From: Rhodanobacter denitrificans
Lineage (GTDB): Bacteria; Pseudomonadota; Gammaproteobacteria; Xanthomonadales; Rhodanobacteraceae
Direction of reading: 5' to 3'
Length of the DNA stretch: 64,000 nt
NCBI GenBank assembly: GCA_003241385.1
Contig: QFPO01000012.1
Coordinates: 1 to 64,000, forward strand
The notes below the pieces were generated by a model. The model was given only the letters and a program-made list of their open reading frames with translations, was not told where the DNA came from and ran no database searches. The position numbers and the translations under genes are program-made. Positions 36,747 to 45,800 of the stretch are shown piece by piece (the stretch's first letter is position 1; each line of letters opens with the position of its first letter).

Positions 36747-37277
36747 TTACTTGACCTGCTCGATCATCCACTCGACGGTCGCGCGGACCTGCTCGTCGGT
36801 CAGTGCCGGATTGCCGCCGCGCGGCGGCATCATGCCGCTGTTGCCGGTGTAGCCCTCGATCGCGTGCTTGACCAGCGTGTCGACGCCTTCGGCCAGGCGC
36901 GGACCCCAGTGCGCCTTGTCGGTCAGCTTCGGCGCGCCGCCGGCGCCGGTGCCGTGGCAGCTCTGGCAGAGGTTGCCGAAGATCACGCTGCCGTCGGTGG
37001 TGCCGCCATAGGCGACCTGCGACGCGGCGGCCTTGGCGGCGGCCTCCTGCGCGGCCAGCATCGCGGCGCGACCGGTGTCACCGGCGTAGACGCCGCCGAC
37101 CGGCGCCAGACGCGTGTCGACGATCTTGGCCTGATCGGTGTTGGTCGGCGACGGGTTGCCGGCGTAGATGTACATGGCCAGCGCGATCAGGCCGATGGCG
37201 ACCAGGACCAGGAACAGGATCAGCATCGAGAAATGCTTGAGGAAGGCCAGGTCGGTCTTGTTTACGGGATTGCTCAC
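36747..37277 (-). CDS. Cytochrome c5-family protein
   Basis: The 176-residue protein has one N-terminal membrane anchor (about 16-40), an Ala-rich linker and a C-terminal monoheme domain. The heme motif is CQSCH at 104-108 and the axial Met is in SGMMPPRGG. It resembles the c5/cytochrome c-555 type electron carriers of respiratory chains and faces the periplasm. GTG 37277 is preceded by GAGGTGGA. It is transcribed alone, with a terminator at 36691-36716. Confidence 0.88.
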   Translation of the reverse strand: MSNPVNKTDLAFLKHFSMLILFLVLVAIGLIALAMYIYAGNPSPTNTDQAKIVDTRLAPVGGVYAGDTGRAAMLAAQEAAAKAAASQVAYGGTTDGSVIFGNLCQSCHGTGAGGAPKLTDKAHWGPRLAEGVDTLVKHAIEGYTGNSGMMPPRGGNPALTDEQVRATVEWMIEQVK

Positions 37278-37439
37278 GAATCCACCTCGGTAGCGGGTAG
37301 CTAAAGCGGCTGCCGGCAAAGGGTCCGCACGAACGCTCCGGCCGGGGATGACCCGCCCGGATCGTCCAACAGGCCAAAAAGACGCGCAAGTATAGCCAGC
37401 CGCCCCAGGCCACGAAAGGGCGCCGAGGTCGCAGGCGCA

Positions 37440-37468
37440 TGGATCAACGCCGCGCGACACGCTATGAT
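37440..37468 (+). promoter_or_regulatory. Candidate promoter of tRNA-Arg
   Basis: TATGAT at 37463-37468 is a good -10; TGGATC at 37440-37445, 17 bases upstream, is a partial -35. It would start transcription about 70 bases before the tRNA. Confidence 0.4.
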
Positions 37469-37545
37469 CGCCACCCCGCGGCGGCCTCCCCGGCCGCTCC
37501 TCGGCGGCAGCTCCCTCCCGCGGACACGCCGACATCAGCAACAAC

Positions 37546-37622
37546 GCGCCCGTAGCTCAGCCGGATAGAGTAGTGGCTTCCGAAGCCATTGGTCGGGGGT
37601 TCGAATCCCTCCGGGCGCGCCA
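37546..37622 (+). tRNA. tRNA-Arg (anticodon CCG)
   Basis: All cloverleaf parts are visible: acceptor GCGCCCG paired with CGGGCGC, D arm starting AGCTCAGCCGGATAGAG, anticodon loop TTCCGAA (CCG, reads CGG), T arm GGGGGTTCGAATCCCTC, and encoded CCA. The genomic island begins at its 3' end, a frequent site for integration. A short hairpin (CACATCCC/GGGATGTG, 37634-37652) follows. Confidence 0.95.
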
Positions 37623-37769
37623 TTTCGTTCGTCCACATCCCGGTGGGATGTGTTCACAGTTCCACGTGAGCTTGCCCGCAATGAGGTCCGACCGGCGGGC
37701 TCGCTAAGGGGTGAGAGCTGTTGGCGCATGCGTCAACGCGTCCTGTCCTGTTTGGACGCGTAAGCTGGC

Positions 37770-38500
37770 CGAGGGTGGCGGCTTGCTTCAGGAACATGTG
37801 TGGGATCGTCTCGCTTCGAGCACCGATCGTCGAGCAGATTGCGGTGAAACTGCTGGGCTATGCCCCGAACGTTCCCGCTCGACAGGACAGCTATGAGACG
37901 ATCTATGCAGCGATCTGCTCGCATCCATGCGGTTGCGAAGAAGGCGCGGGTAGAGCATTGCCGAAGGACAAGCCGCGGCCCAGTCGAAGTCGAACGGAGT
38001 GGCAGTCCGCGGCTTAGCATCGGAAAATCTGTGAATCGTCCATCGGTCAGAAGCGATTGCCGAACGCAAATCCCTGTCATTGGTCAAGAGTACCTTCAAC
38101 CGCTCCTGCGTGAGCACATCGTTCGAACGCAAGATGCGCTCTGTCTGGTGCAACATTGATGATTGAGAAAACGAGATGCGTTGGATGGGTTCTCACGGTA
38201 GATAAAGAACTGCCGCCTCCTAAGTGAGGACCGGGCCAATGTCCAAGGCAAGGAACTGGCTTCTCATACTGAGTTGGCGAAGCTGCTTAACGTGCGATCG
38301 CACCAGACACTGGGTTGAATGCCATCGGTCGAGATGATGGACCTGGAGTCGCGCCCAATGTGTCGTTCCGATTTTGGAGATCGCCAACCGTCGAGCACGC
38401 GCGTACTGCCCCCGAGGCATAATGTATAGACTGAGAGGAATATAAAGTGTCGAGATCCATGCTTTCTTTTGATCAATCTCGGACGACTGAAGAGCAGTAA
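37770..38500 (+). pseudogene. Decayed IS30-family transposase
   Basis: Three fragments of an IS30-type transposase lie in order but in three different frames. DSYETIYAAICSHPCG is near 37892. KSTFNRSCVSTSFERKMR, which I align with the family GTFNRSxVGTLVERK block, starts at 38086. VQGKELASHTELAKLLNV, aligned with the DRGKEMAxHxxL block, starts at 38241. Further downstream RGIMYRLRGI may match PKGTDLS. Multiple frameshifts and lost catalytic residues show it is dead. It fills the gap between the tRNA and the defence array, and base composition here is lower in GC than on either side. Confidence 0.65.
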
Positions 38501-38721
38501 AGGGCGAGCGAAAAATAGCGATGAAGAATGGGTTAAGGGAATGTCGGCCAGTTGGGCCTGTAAGCTTCGATGCAGGAAATCTGGTTTTGCACGTACGATT
38601 CAGTTCGCCCTTCTATGCATCTTGCTATTTTTGTGCGCTCAAAAGTCTGCTCGTCGGATCGAGTGCAGAAGTCATTGCGACGATCATTACTATAGGGTCC
38701 CACGAAGACTTCGCTGCACAG

Positions 38722-41700
38722 ATGGCTGGTCATCTTGCAAGTGGCGTCAGTGAAAGGCTCCAGTTTAGCGTTCGTCAAGGCATTCATGTATTTCAAGGCG
38801 AGCTCTCGCTGCGACTCTCGGAGCCGTGCGGAGTCGCCATACGCGCCCCGTTCGCTCGCTGCGACGCTACTGGATACCTCTGGCTCCAAAGCGCTCCGGA
38901 CCCCGTCGCTCCCATCACCGCGCTCGCGCTCCCGACCACCGCCGAGGCGCTCGCCCTTGACGCCGCCCACGCGCTCGTCGGGCTCGCGCTGCGGTGTGGC
39001 GGCTTCGAGGAGGCCGAGCTCACCGGCGACCATCCGCTTTCCTGGAGCACGACGAAGTCTAATGATGCCGCCCAACCGGTGCGCAGCACGCTCCGCGACG
39101 CGGTTTGGAGCACAGCGACCTCGGAGGGTGCGGTCGCTCTGTGGGTGAACGGCCTCGCGCCGACGTCGAAGCCGCGCGCACCCGAGGCCGGGTGGTGGGA
39201 GCAGTACGACCTGCTCACGTGTAGCCCGCGTGAGGCGCTGAACGAGCTGCATGCCCACCTCTCGGCGCACTTCGACATCCCCTTCGCGTGGGCCGTCGTC
39301 GACAAGACAGCCGCCCCCGAGGGCACCTTCGTCGTGTCGCCCGAAGCGCACGCCATCGCGCGCCTCGTGCCCGAAGCCGACCGCGTCGTCGTCGCCGTCG
39401 ACCTCGAGCAGCCCGCCGCGCTGGTCGCCGAGATGCTCCTGCACCTCTGCGCACACCTCACGCTCGGCCACGTTCGCCCCGGCGACGCGTGGGGCCATTG
39501 GGACACGCAGGCCTCGCTCTCGCCGACGCCGCATCGCGAGTGGGACCGTGAAGCGCGCGCCTTCGTCGACGCCCACTTCGCGTGCCCCGTGCGCCGCGTC
39601 TCGTCGCTCGAGGAGTGCAATCCGCGCGAGAAGGCGTGGCTGGTGCTGCTCGACCATATCGGGCGCATGGTCGGCCAGCGGCGAACGTTGCATGTCGCGA
39701 CGGAGCGCTACCAGGCTGCCGCCTACCAGCGTCAAGCTGCGCAGCGCCTCGTTGCGCAGCTCGAGGACTACGGCGGCGCGATGCTCTGCGACGGCGTCGG
39801 CCTCGGGAAAACCTACGTCGCCACCACCGTCGCTGTTCACTACGCGAACCAGTGGCGGGACCAGCTCGCCGACACGAAGCGCTCGGCGACCGACGATCCG
39901 TTCCGCATCACGGTGCTCTCGCCCAACTCGGTGGTCAGCACTTGGCAGCGCGAGGCCATCGCGCCGCTCGCCGCATACGGCGTCCCGCTCGCCACCATCC
40001 GCGTCATCTCGCACTCGAAGCTCTCGCGCATCGTGCCGTCGAGCGACATCCTCACGCGAGGTCGTGGGGGCATGAGCGATATGGAGCACCTGCTCCTGTC
40101 GGACCTGGTTATCGTCGACGAGGCGCACAACTTCCGCTCCGTTGGCGCGCGTCGCACGACGGTACTGCGCGACCTTTTGCGGCTACAGCCACGCAAGGAC
40201 CTGCGCCGCAAGGTGCTACTGCTCACCGCCACGCCCGTCAACAACAGCCTCGAGGATTTGCGTCAGCAGGCGGCGCTGATGTTCGGCAAACCGCTTTTCT
40301 TTAACGATAACCTCACGCCAGACAAGTACCGCATTCGTGTCTTCAAGGACGTGGAAGAGCGCGTTGGAAAGGCCGCCAAGGGCAAGGGCACGGCCGATGT
40401 CGCAGCTTTGCTCATTCATGGCGATGGCTCGGCCAAGTTCGCCTACGCGCCCGACTTTCGCGACGATGTTCAGTTCGGCGTGCAGGTGCCGCGCGTGGGA
40501 GACTACCTCAAGGAGCAGGAGAAGCGGCTCACCGCGCAGCAGGCTACGGTGCGCGCCGCCATCCAGAGCGGCCAGCCTCCGGCCGAAGCTCCGGCGCGCA
40601 TCGCAGGCGAGCTACTCGACCGCATCGTGGTTCAGCGCTCGCGCGCGCTCTGCAAGCAGATTGAGCGCGAGCAGGGCTCGAACGCGCGCCTCCTGTTCCG
40701 GCCCGACGCGGCCACGCCCGAGAAGCTCGTCTACGAGGACGTCTACGACGACACCCGCGACGTGCTCGCGCGCTTCCTCCCGCTCTTCGAGACCGAGGGC
40801 GAGGCCACCGACAAGGATGCCCCGCCGCTCTCGCTCAAGGTCTACATGTGGGCCGACGTTCGCGACGGCATCCGCGACGCGGGCGAGGTCTCGTCAGTCG
40901 TCGGCTTGCAGCGCGTGCTGGTGCTCAAGCGCCTTGAGTCATCGCCGGTCGCGTTCCTCATCACCCTGCTCCGGTTGCTGGCGCTGCACGCGCATCGGCT
41001 CAAGCAGCTCGGCGAGCTGTGCCGCGAGGTCGGCGACAAGAAGCGAGAGAAGGCGCTCGCCGCCGAGCTGGCGGACCTCGTCGACGCGGTGAAGCCCGTC
41101 GACCGTGACCGCATCGATGCGCTGCTCACGGCGGGTACGAAGTCGAAGATGCGCGCGCCCGACCTCCTCGAGCGCTGGAGCAAGGCGCACATGAGCGCGA
41201 AGGCCGCCGCTGACACCGACGATCCGCTCCCGCCGCAGCTCGACCTGTTCGGCGAGGACGAGAAAACGACGGAGCGCAAGGAGCAGCTCGACCGCCTCTG
41301 GGGACTGCGCGAGCACCTCACGCGCGACCTGGGCACGCTGCTACGCGTCGTTCCCGGTCTCGCCGACATCATCTTCGGTCGCTTCGCGCAAAGCGACTGG
41401 CCACAGCGCTTCATCAACGGCGGCCAGGAAGTCGACTGGCCGAAGTCGGCAGCGTGGGCGATGCGCATCGTCACTGACGCCAAGCTGCAGCGCCTCGTGG
41501 CGCGGCTGCTGCGCGCACGCAGGGACGGCCAGAAGGCCATCGTCTTCTCGCAGTTCACCGACACGCTCGCGTACCTCGACTCGGTGTTGCGCGCGGCGCC
41601 CGTGCTCGAACGCAACGAGTGGAAGACAGTGCTGCGCGACCTGTCCACGGGCGCGGGGCACATCGTGTCGAAGGAAGAAGTGCTGGACCTCATCGGGCGC

Positions 41701-42885
41701 ATCGCCGTGGTGAGCGGCGAGACCGAAGAGCGCGATGCGGTTATCCACGCCTTCGCGCCATTCTATCGGCTTGGTCCTTCGCGTCCGCGTCTCGCTGGCG
41801 CGTCGCCGCTCGAGCAGCAGCAGCTCGACGCGCTGTGGATCAACGGCTGGACGCAGGCGCTCAAGCGGCCCACCGACGTCCTCTTCGCCACCGACGTGCT
41901 CGCCGAGGGTGTGAACCTCCAGGACGCCGCGCTGCTCATCAACTTCGATGTCCACTGGAACCCGGTGCGCATGATCCAGCGCGCGGGCCGCATTGACCGC
42001 CGCCTGAACCCCGCCATCGAAGAGGCGACGAGCTTCCCCGACCTCGAGGCGCTCGCGCGTGACCTCGGCGTTCAGCCGCCGCGTTACTGGTGGCACGCGC
42101 ACGCCGGCGCCGCGCCCATCACCGTGAACCTGCTCCTGCCCGACGAGCTCGAGAAGGAGCTGCAGCTCCGCGAGCGCATCGCCAACAAGACGCTCGCCAT
42201 CGACTTCACACTCGGCCTCGAACAGGGCACCGGCGCCGAAGCCGACTGGATGGCCGAGTACCGCTACCAGGGCATCTCGGCACTCAACGCCTGGCAGGGC
42301 GACCGCGCCATCGAGCAGATCGCGGGCTACCAGCAGCGCCTTCGCCGCCTGATGAGCGAGCGCGGGATCGACGCCGAGTGGCTCGCCGCGTGGAACGGCT
42401 GGCTCCGTGAGGTCGGCGGGCGCCACGATGACCGCATCCTCGCGTGGGCGCAGCTTGGCCGTAAGGGCGGCGAGACCACCGTCTACACGCGGCAGCTTCA
42501 ACCGCGCCTCGTCGACGGGGTTCCGCACTGGCTGTGGACGACGGCGAAGCCCGCCGACTCGCTGCTCAACTTCTGGCTCGCGCTCGACAGCAAGACCTTC
42601 CCGGCGGCGACCCGCACCGGCCTTGCCTTCTCCGAAGACGCCTCGCGGCCCATCGCGGCCGAGGACCTGCTCGCGGTCTCGCGCCGCCTCGTCGACGAAG
42701 ACACCGCGCTCGAAGAGCTGGGCGACATGCGCCGCCCACTGCTTCAAGGAGCCTCGGCCATCTCGGCGGGCTTCTTCGAGGCAGAGCCCGACCGACGCGC
42801 CATCGCCGTCAGTGGATTTCGACTCCTTCAGCTTCGTCGCATCGACGAGGCTGCGCCCGTGACATCGAGTGAAGCCGCATGCTGA
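38722..42885 (+). CDS. SNF2-family helicase, DrmD-like, with ImmA/IrrE-like domain
   Basis: This protein of about 1,387 residues is probably a DNA-translocating ATPase of a defence system. Residues about 165-300 look like an ImmA/IrrE metallopeptidase domain, with HLCAHLTLGH at 241-250 and DREARAFVDAHF after it. The catalytic Glu of HExxH is replaced by Leu242. The helicase has Walker A DGVGLGKT near 352, DEAH near 465 and LLTATPVNNSLEDL near 500. A long helical insertion follows, then the second lobe, with AIVFSQFTDTLAYL near 940 and LAEGVNLQDA...QRAGRIDR near 1060-1093. Layout and size fit DrmD of class 1 DISARM. The frame opens at ATG 38521, but codon use before 38722 is not gene-like. Its end overlaps the methyltransferase start by 7 bp. 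Confidence 0.8.
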   Translation: MAGHLASGVSERLQFSVRQGIHVFQGELSLRLSEPCGVAIRAPFARCDATGYLWLQSAPDPVAPITALALPTTAEALALDAAHALVGLALRCGGFEEAELTGDHPLSWSTTKSNDAAQPVRSTLRDAVWSTATSEGAVALWVNGLAPTSKPRAPEAGWWEQYDLLTCSPREALNELHAHLSAHFDIPFAWAVVDKTAAPEGTFVVSPEAHAIARLVPEADRVVVAVDLEQPAALVAEMLLHLCAHLTLGHVRPGDAWGHWDTQASLSPTPHREWDREARAFVDAHFACPVRRVSSLEECNPREKAWLVLLDHIGRMVGQRRTLHVATERYQAAAYQRQAAQRLVAQLEDYGGAMLCDGVGLGKTYVATTVAVHYANQWRDQLADTKRSATDDPFRITVLSPNSVVSTWQREAIAPLAAYGVPLATIRVISHSKLSRIVPSSDILTRGRGGMSDMEHLLLSDLVIVDEAHNFRSVGARRTTVLRDLLRLQPRKDLRRKVLLLTATPVNNSLEDLRQQAALMFGKPLFFNDNLTPDKYRIRVFKDVEERVGKAAKGKGTADVAALLIHGDGSAKFAYAPDFRDDVQFGVQVPRVGDYLKEQEKRLTAQQATVRAAIQSGQPPAEAPARIAGELLDRIVVQRSRALCKQIEREQGSNARLLFRPDAATPEKLVYEDVYDDTRDVLARFLPLFETEGEATDKDAPPLSLKVYMWADVRDGIRDAGEVSSVVGLQRVLVLKRLESSPVAFLITLLRLLALHAHRLKQLGELCREVGDKKREKALAAELADLVDAVKPVDRDRIDALLTAGTKSKMRAPDLLERWSKAHMSAKAAADTDDPLPPQLDLFGEDEKTTERKEQLDRLWGLREHLTRDLGTLLRVVPGLADIIFGRFAQSDWPQRFINGGQEVDWPKSAAWAMRIVTDAKLQRLVARLLRARRDGQKAIVFSQFTDTLAYLDSVLRAAPVLERNEWKTVLRDLSTGAGHIVSKEEVLDLIGRIAVVSGETEERDAVIHAFAPFYRLGPSRPRLAGASPLEQQQLDALWINGWTQALKRPTDVLFATDVLAEGVNLQDAALLINFDVHWNPVRMIQRAGRIDRRLNPAIEEATSFPDLEALARDLGVQPPRYWWHAHAGAAPITVNLLLPDELEKELQLRERIANKTLAIDFTLGLEQGTGAEADWMAEYRYQGISALNAWQGDRAIEQIAGYQQRLRRLMSERGIDAEWLAAWNGWLREVGGRHDDRILAWAQLGRKGGETTVYTRQLQPRLVDGVPHWLWTTAKPADSLLNFWLALDSKTFPAATRTGLAFSEDASRPIAAEDLLAVSRRLVDEDTALEELGDMRRPLLQGASAISAGFFEAEPDRRAIAVSGFRLLQLRRIDEAAPVTSSEAAC

Positions 42886-45800
42886 GCAAAGAAGACTTCG
42901 TCCGCCGCATCCTCGACGGGGCTGCCCCGACGTCCAAGAAGGCGTCGAAGGCCGCGTCGTCGCCCGCCACCTTCAGCGCAGACGACGTCTTCGGCAGCGA
43001 CGACACCACGCCGGCCTCGATCCCGCCGCCCGCCGACACGCGCTTCGCGCAGCTCCTGCTCGAAGAGGTCTTCGGTCACGGCGAGGCGCAGGACCGCGAC
43101 GAGATCGTCCTCGGCGACCAGCGCACCAGCCGCCTCGTCCCGAACAAGGGCCGATACTGGCCGAAGACCAACGAGCGCCCATTCCACATCGTGCTCTTCG
43201 AGCTGGACAAGAAGGGTCGCGAGCTGCTTCGCGACTCGTTCTTCAACAAGAACGACCTTCTCGAAGACGCGCTCCACCGCATCATCCAAGACGTCCTCGA
43301 AGGCTTCGAGAAGAAGCGCGCTGCGTCGGCTCGCCAAGGCGCGCAAACCGAGACCCTGTGCGTGGTGTCGCTCGTCGATGACCGCAACTCCACCGCGGGG
43401 CGCCAGCTCGTGTGCTTCGGCACCAAGAGCACCGAGACCAAGGCGCTCGAGGTGTTTACGCTGCGCGAGGAGGTGCGCGACTGGGATCGCCCGCTCGCGG
43501 AAGAGCACCTCGACCAGCTCTTCGAGCGTCACTTCAAGAAGCTCGCGGGCGGCGTCAAGTGGCAGGAAGCCTTCATCTCCGGCCCGGAGCGCAAGAAGAT
43601 CCAGGCGCTCCTCGCGGAATGCAAGAAGCCCCGGCTGTTCGACACGCAGCAAGAGCTGCTTAAGACGCTCCGCGCTGTGCTCGACGAAGTCGCTGGCTCG
43701 TTCGGCATCTGGAAGAAGGGCGCGAACCAGGACCGCAGAGTCGAGATGGACGAACTGCCGGCCAATCATGGCATCGGTGTCGATCCCAGCGAACCGCAGA
43801 AGCCGGGCTTCAAGAACCCTCTGCAGGGTGTTCGCATCTACGACCGCGACCGCCGTTTGCTTGGGTTCATCGTGTACGTCGCGGCGAGCAAGGTCGACGT
43901 CAAGCCGCTGCAGGACGCTCTCAAGACTTACAACCACTTCCACAACGTTCTCGTCATCTACCCGGACAGCAACGAGCCTGGACTCGAACTCTGGCAGGGC
44001 GATACGATCCTGCGTGGTCGCTTGACAGAGGGCACCCGCCGCAGCGTGTTCGATGGCGAGGGAGGCGTCGTGCAGCTCCTCTCGCGCTTCTTCGTCGTCA
44101 GCAAGAGCGCCATCGAGAAGCCGAAGCAGCTCGCCACCGAGCTGGCGTGGCGCGCCCAGCATCTGAAGGCGCTGGCCGTCGAGGAGCTGGAGAAGGAGAT
44201 CAACGCCAAGGCCAACAATGGCCCGCTCAAGAAGCTGTTCGACACCTTCAACACGGCGCTCGCCACGCTCACCGTCGAGAAGTTCGCCGACGCCTACGCG
44301 CAGACGATCACCTACGGCATGTTGGCCGCGCGCTGGATCTCGAGCGACGACGAGAACAAGCCGCTCTTCACGCGCAAGAACTTGAAGGACCTGCTCCCCG
44401 AGACGAGCGCGTTCTTGAAGGACCTGTTCGACAAGCTGGTCAATAACTCCAACTTCGACAAGAACCTGACTTGGCTTCTCGACGATATCACCAGCTTGCT
44501 CGCGCGCACCTCGGTCAAAGAGGTATTCCAGGACGAGAAGCGCGACCCGTCGATCCACTTCTACGAGGACTTCCTCGACGCCTACGACCCGCAGGTGCGT
44601 AAGGACCAGGGCGTCTACTACACGCCCGACGAAGTGGTCTCGTACATCGTGCGGACCGCGCACGCGTCGCTGCAGAGCGACTTCGACCTTCCGCTGGGCC
44701 TCGCGGACACGACGACGTGGGCCGCCTTCGCCAAGGCGAAGAAGCTCTCGGTGCCCGATGGCGTGGACCCGAAGGCGCCCTTCGTCCAGGTGCTCGACCC
44801 GGCGCTCGGCACGGGCACGTTCCTCCTGCGCGTCATCGAGGTGATCCACGAGACGATGCAGGCCGAGTTCAAGAAGCAGGGACTCGGCGACGAGGCAGCG
44901 AAGAAGGCGTGGGTCAGCTACGTCCGCAAGGACCTCTTGCCGCGCATCAACGGCTTCGAGCTGATGATGGCTCCGTACATCGTGAGCCACCTGCGGCTCG
45001 GTCTCGCGCTGCAGGAGACCGGCTTCACGTTCACCAAGAACGACCGCCTCCGAGTGTTCCTCACCAACTCCCTCGAGCCGCACACTGGCCAGCAGATGGA
45101 GATGCTCGGCGCGCATGTGGCCGAGGAATCACTGCAAGCTGAGGAGACCAAGATTCGGACCCCTTTGACCGTCGTGATCGGCAATCCGCCGTATCAGCGT
45201 GCGCCCGCCCACCGAGGAACGTTTGCCGAATCGCTGGTGACCGAGTTCAAGGATGCAGTGCGTGACGAGAGAAACATCCAGCCGCTCTCCGACGACTACA
45301 TCATGTTCCTGGCGCTCGGAACGCACGTTCTCCGGCGAACGAACTGCGGCGTCCTTGGGATGGTCACGAACGGAACGTACCTGACGGGACGACTGCATCG
45401 TGGGCTTCGGAAGCAGTTCCTCGACTGGTTTGACCTCGTCGCCGTCGCGGACCTCCACGGCAGCTTGAAGGTCGGCTTGCGAGAGGAGCTTCAAGCCCAG
45501 GTTGCTGAGGGTCGCGACGAGAACGTCTTCGCCATCCAGCAGGGGGTCGCGATTATCCACGCGGCGAGGCTGGCAGTCTCGGGCGCGCCGCACTCCGCGA
45601 TGCACGTCGACCTGATCGGAACTCGGGCTCGCAAGCTGATGTGGCTCGCGGAGCGTGCGCCGATTAGCCCGCTCCGCAACCACACGCCGATCTCGCCCGC
45701 CCCGCCGATGTATCTACTGTCGAGCGCCGCGGCCCCGCCCGATGAGTACGAGGGCTTCCTTGCGCTGACCGACATCTTCGCCTTCCACTCCGTGTCCGGC

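Noticed and set aside
38160..38480. Small minus-strand frames near 38220-38476 as possible genes
   Set aside because: They are antisense to fragments of the decayed IS30 transposase read on the plus strand, and have no ribosome sites.
38521..38721. N-terminal extension of the SNF2 protein from ATG 38521
   Set aside because: The frame is open, but codon use with many A/T third positions does not match the gene, and no clear ribosome site supports it. The later ATG 38722 is preferred, although the extension cannot be excluded.
42828..45116. A 762-codon minus-strand frame opposite the methyltransferase
   Set aside because: It is a shadow of the methyltransferase coding strand, with no motif, ribosome site or homology.
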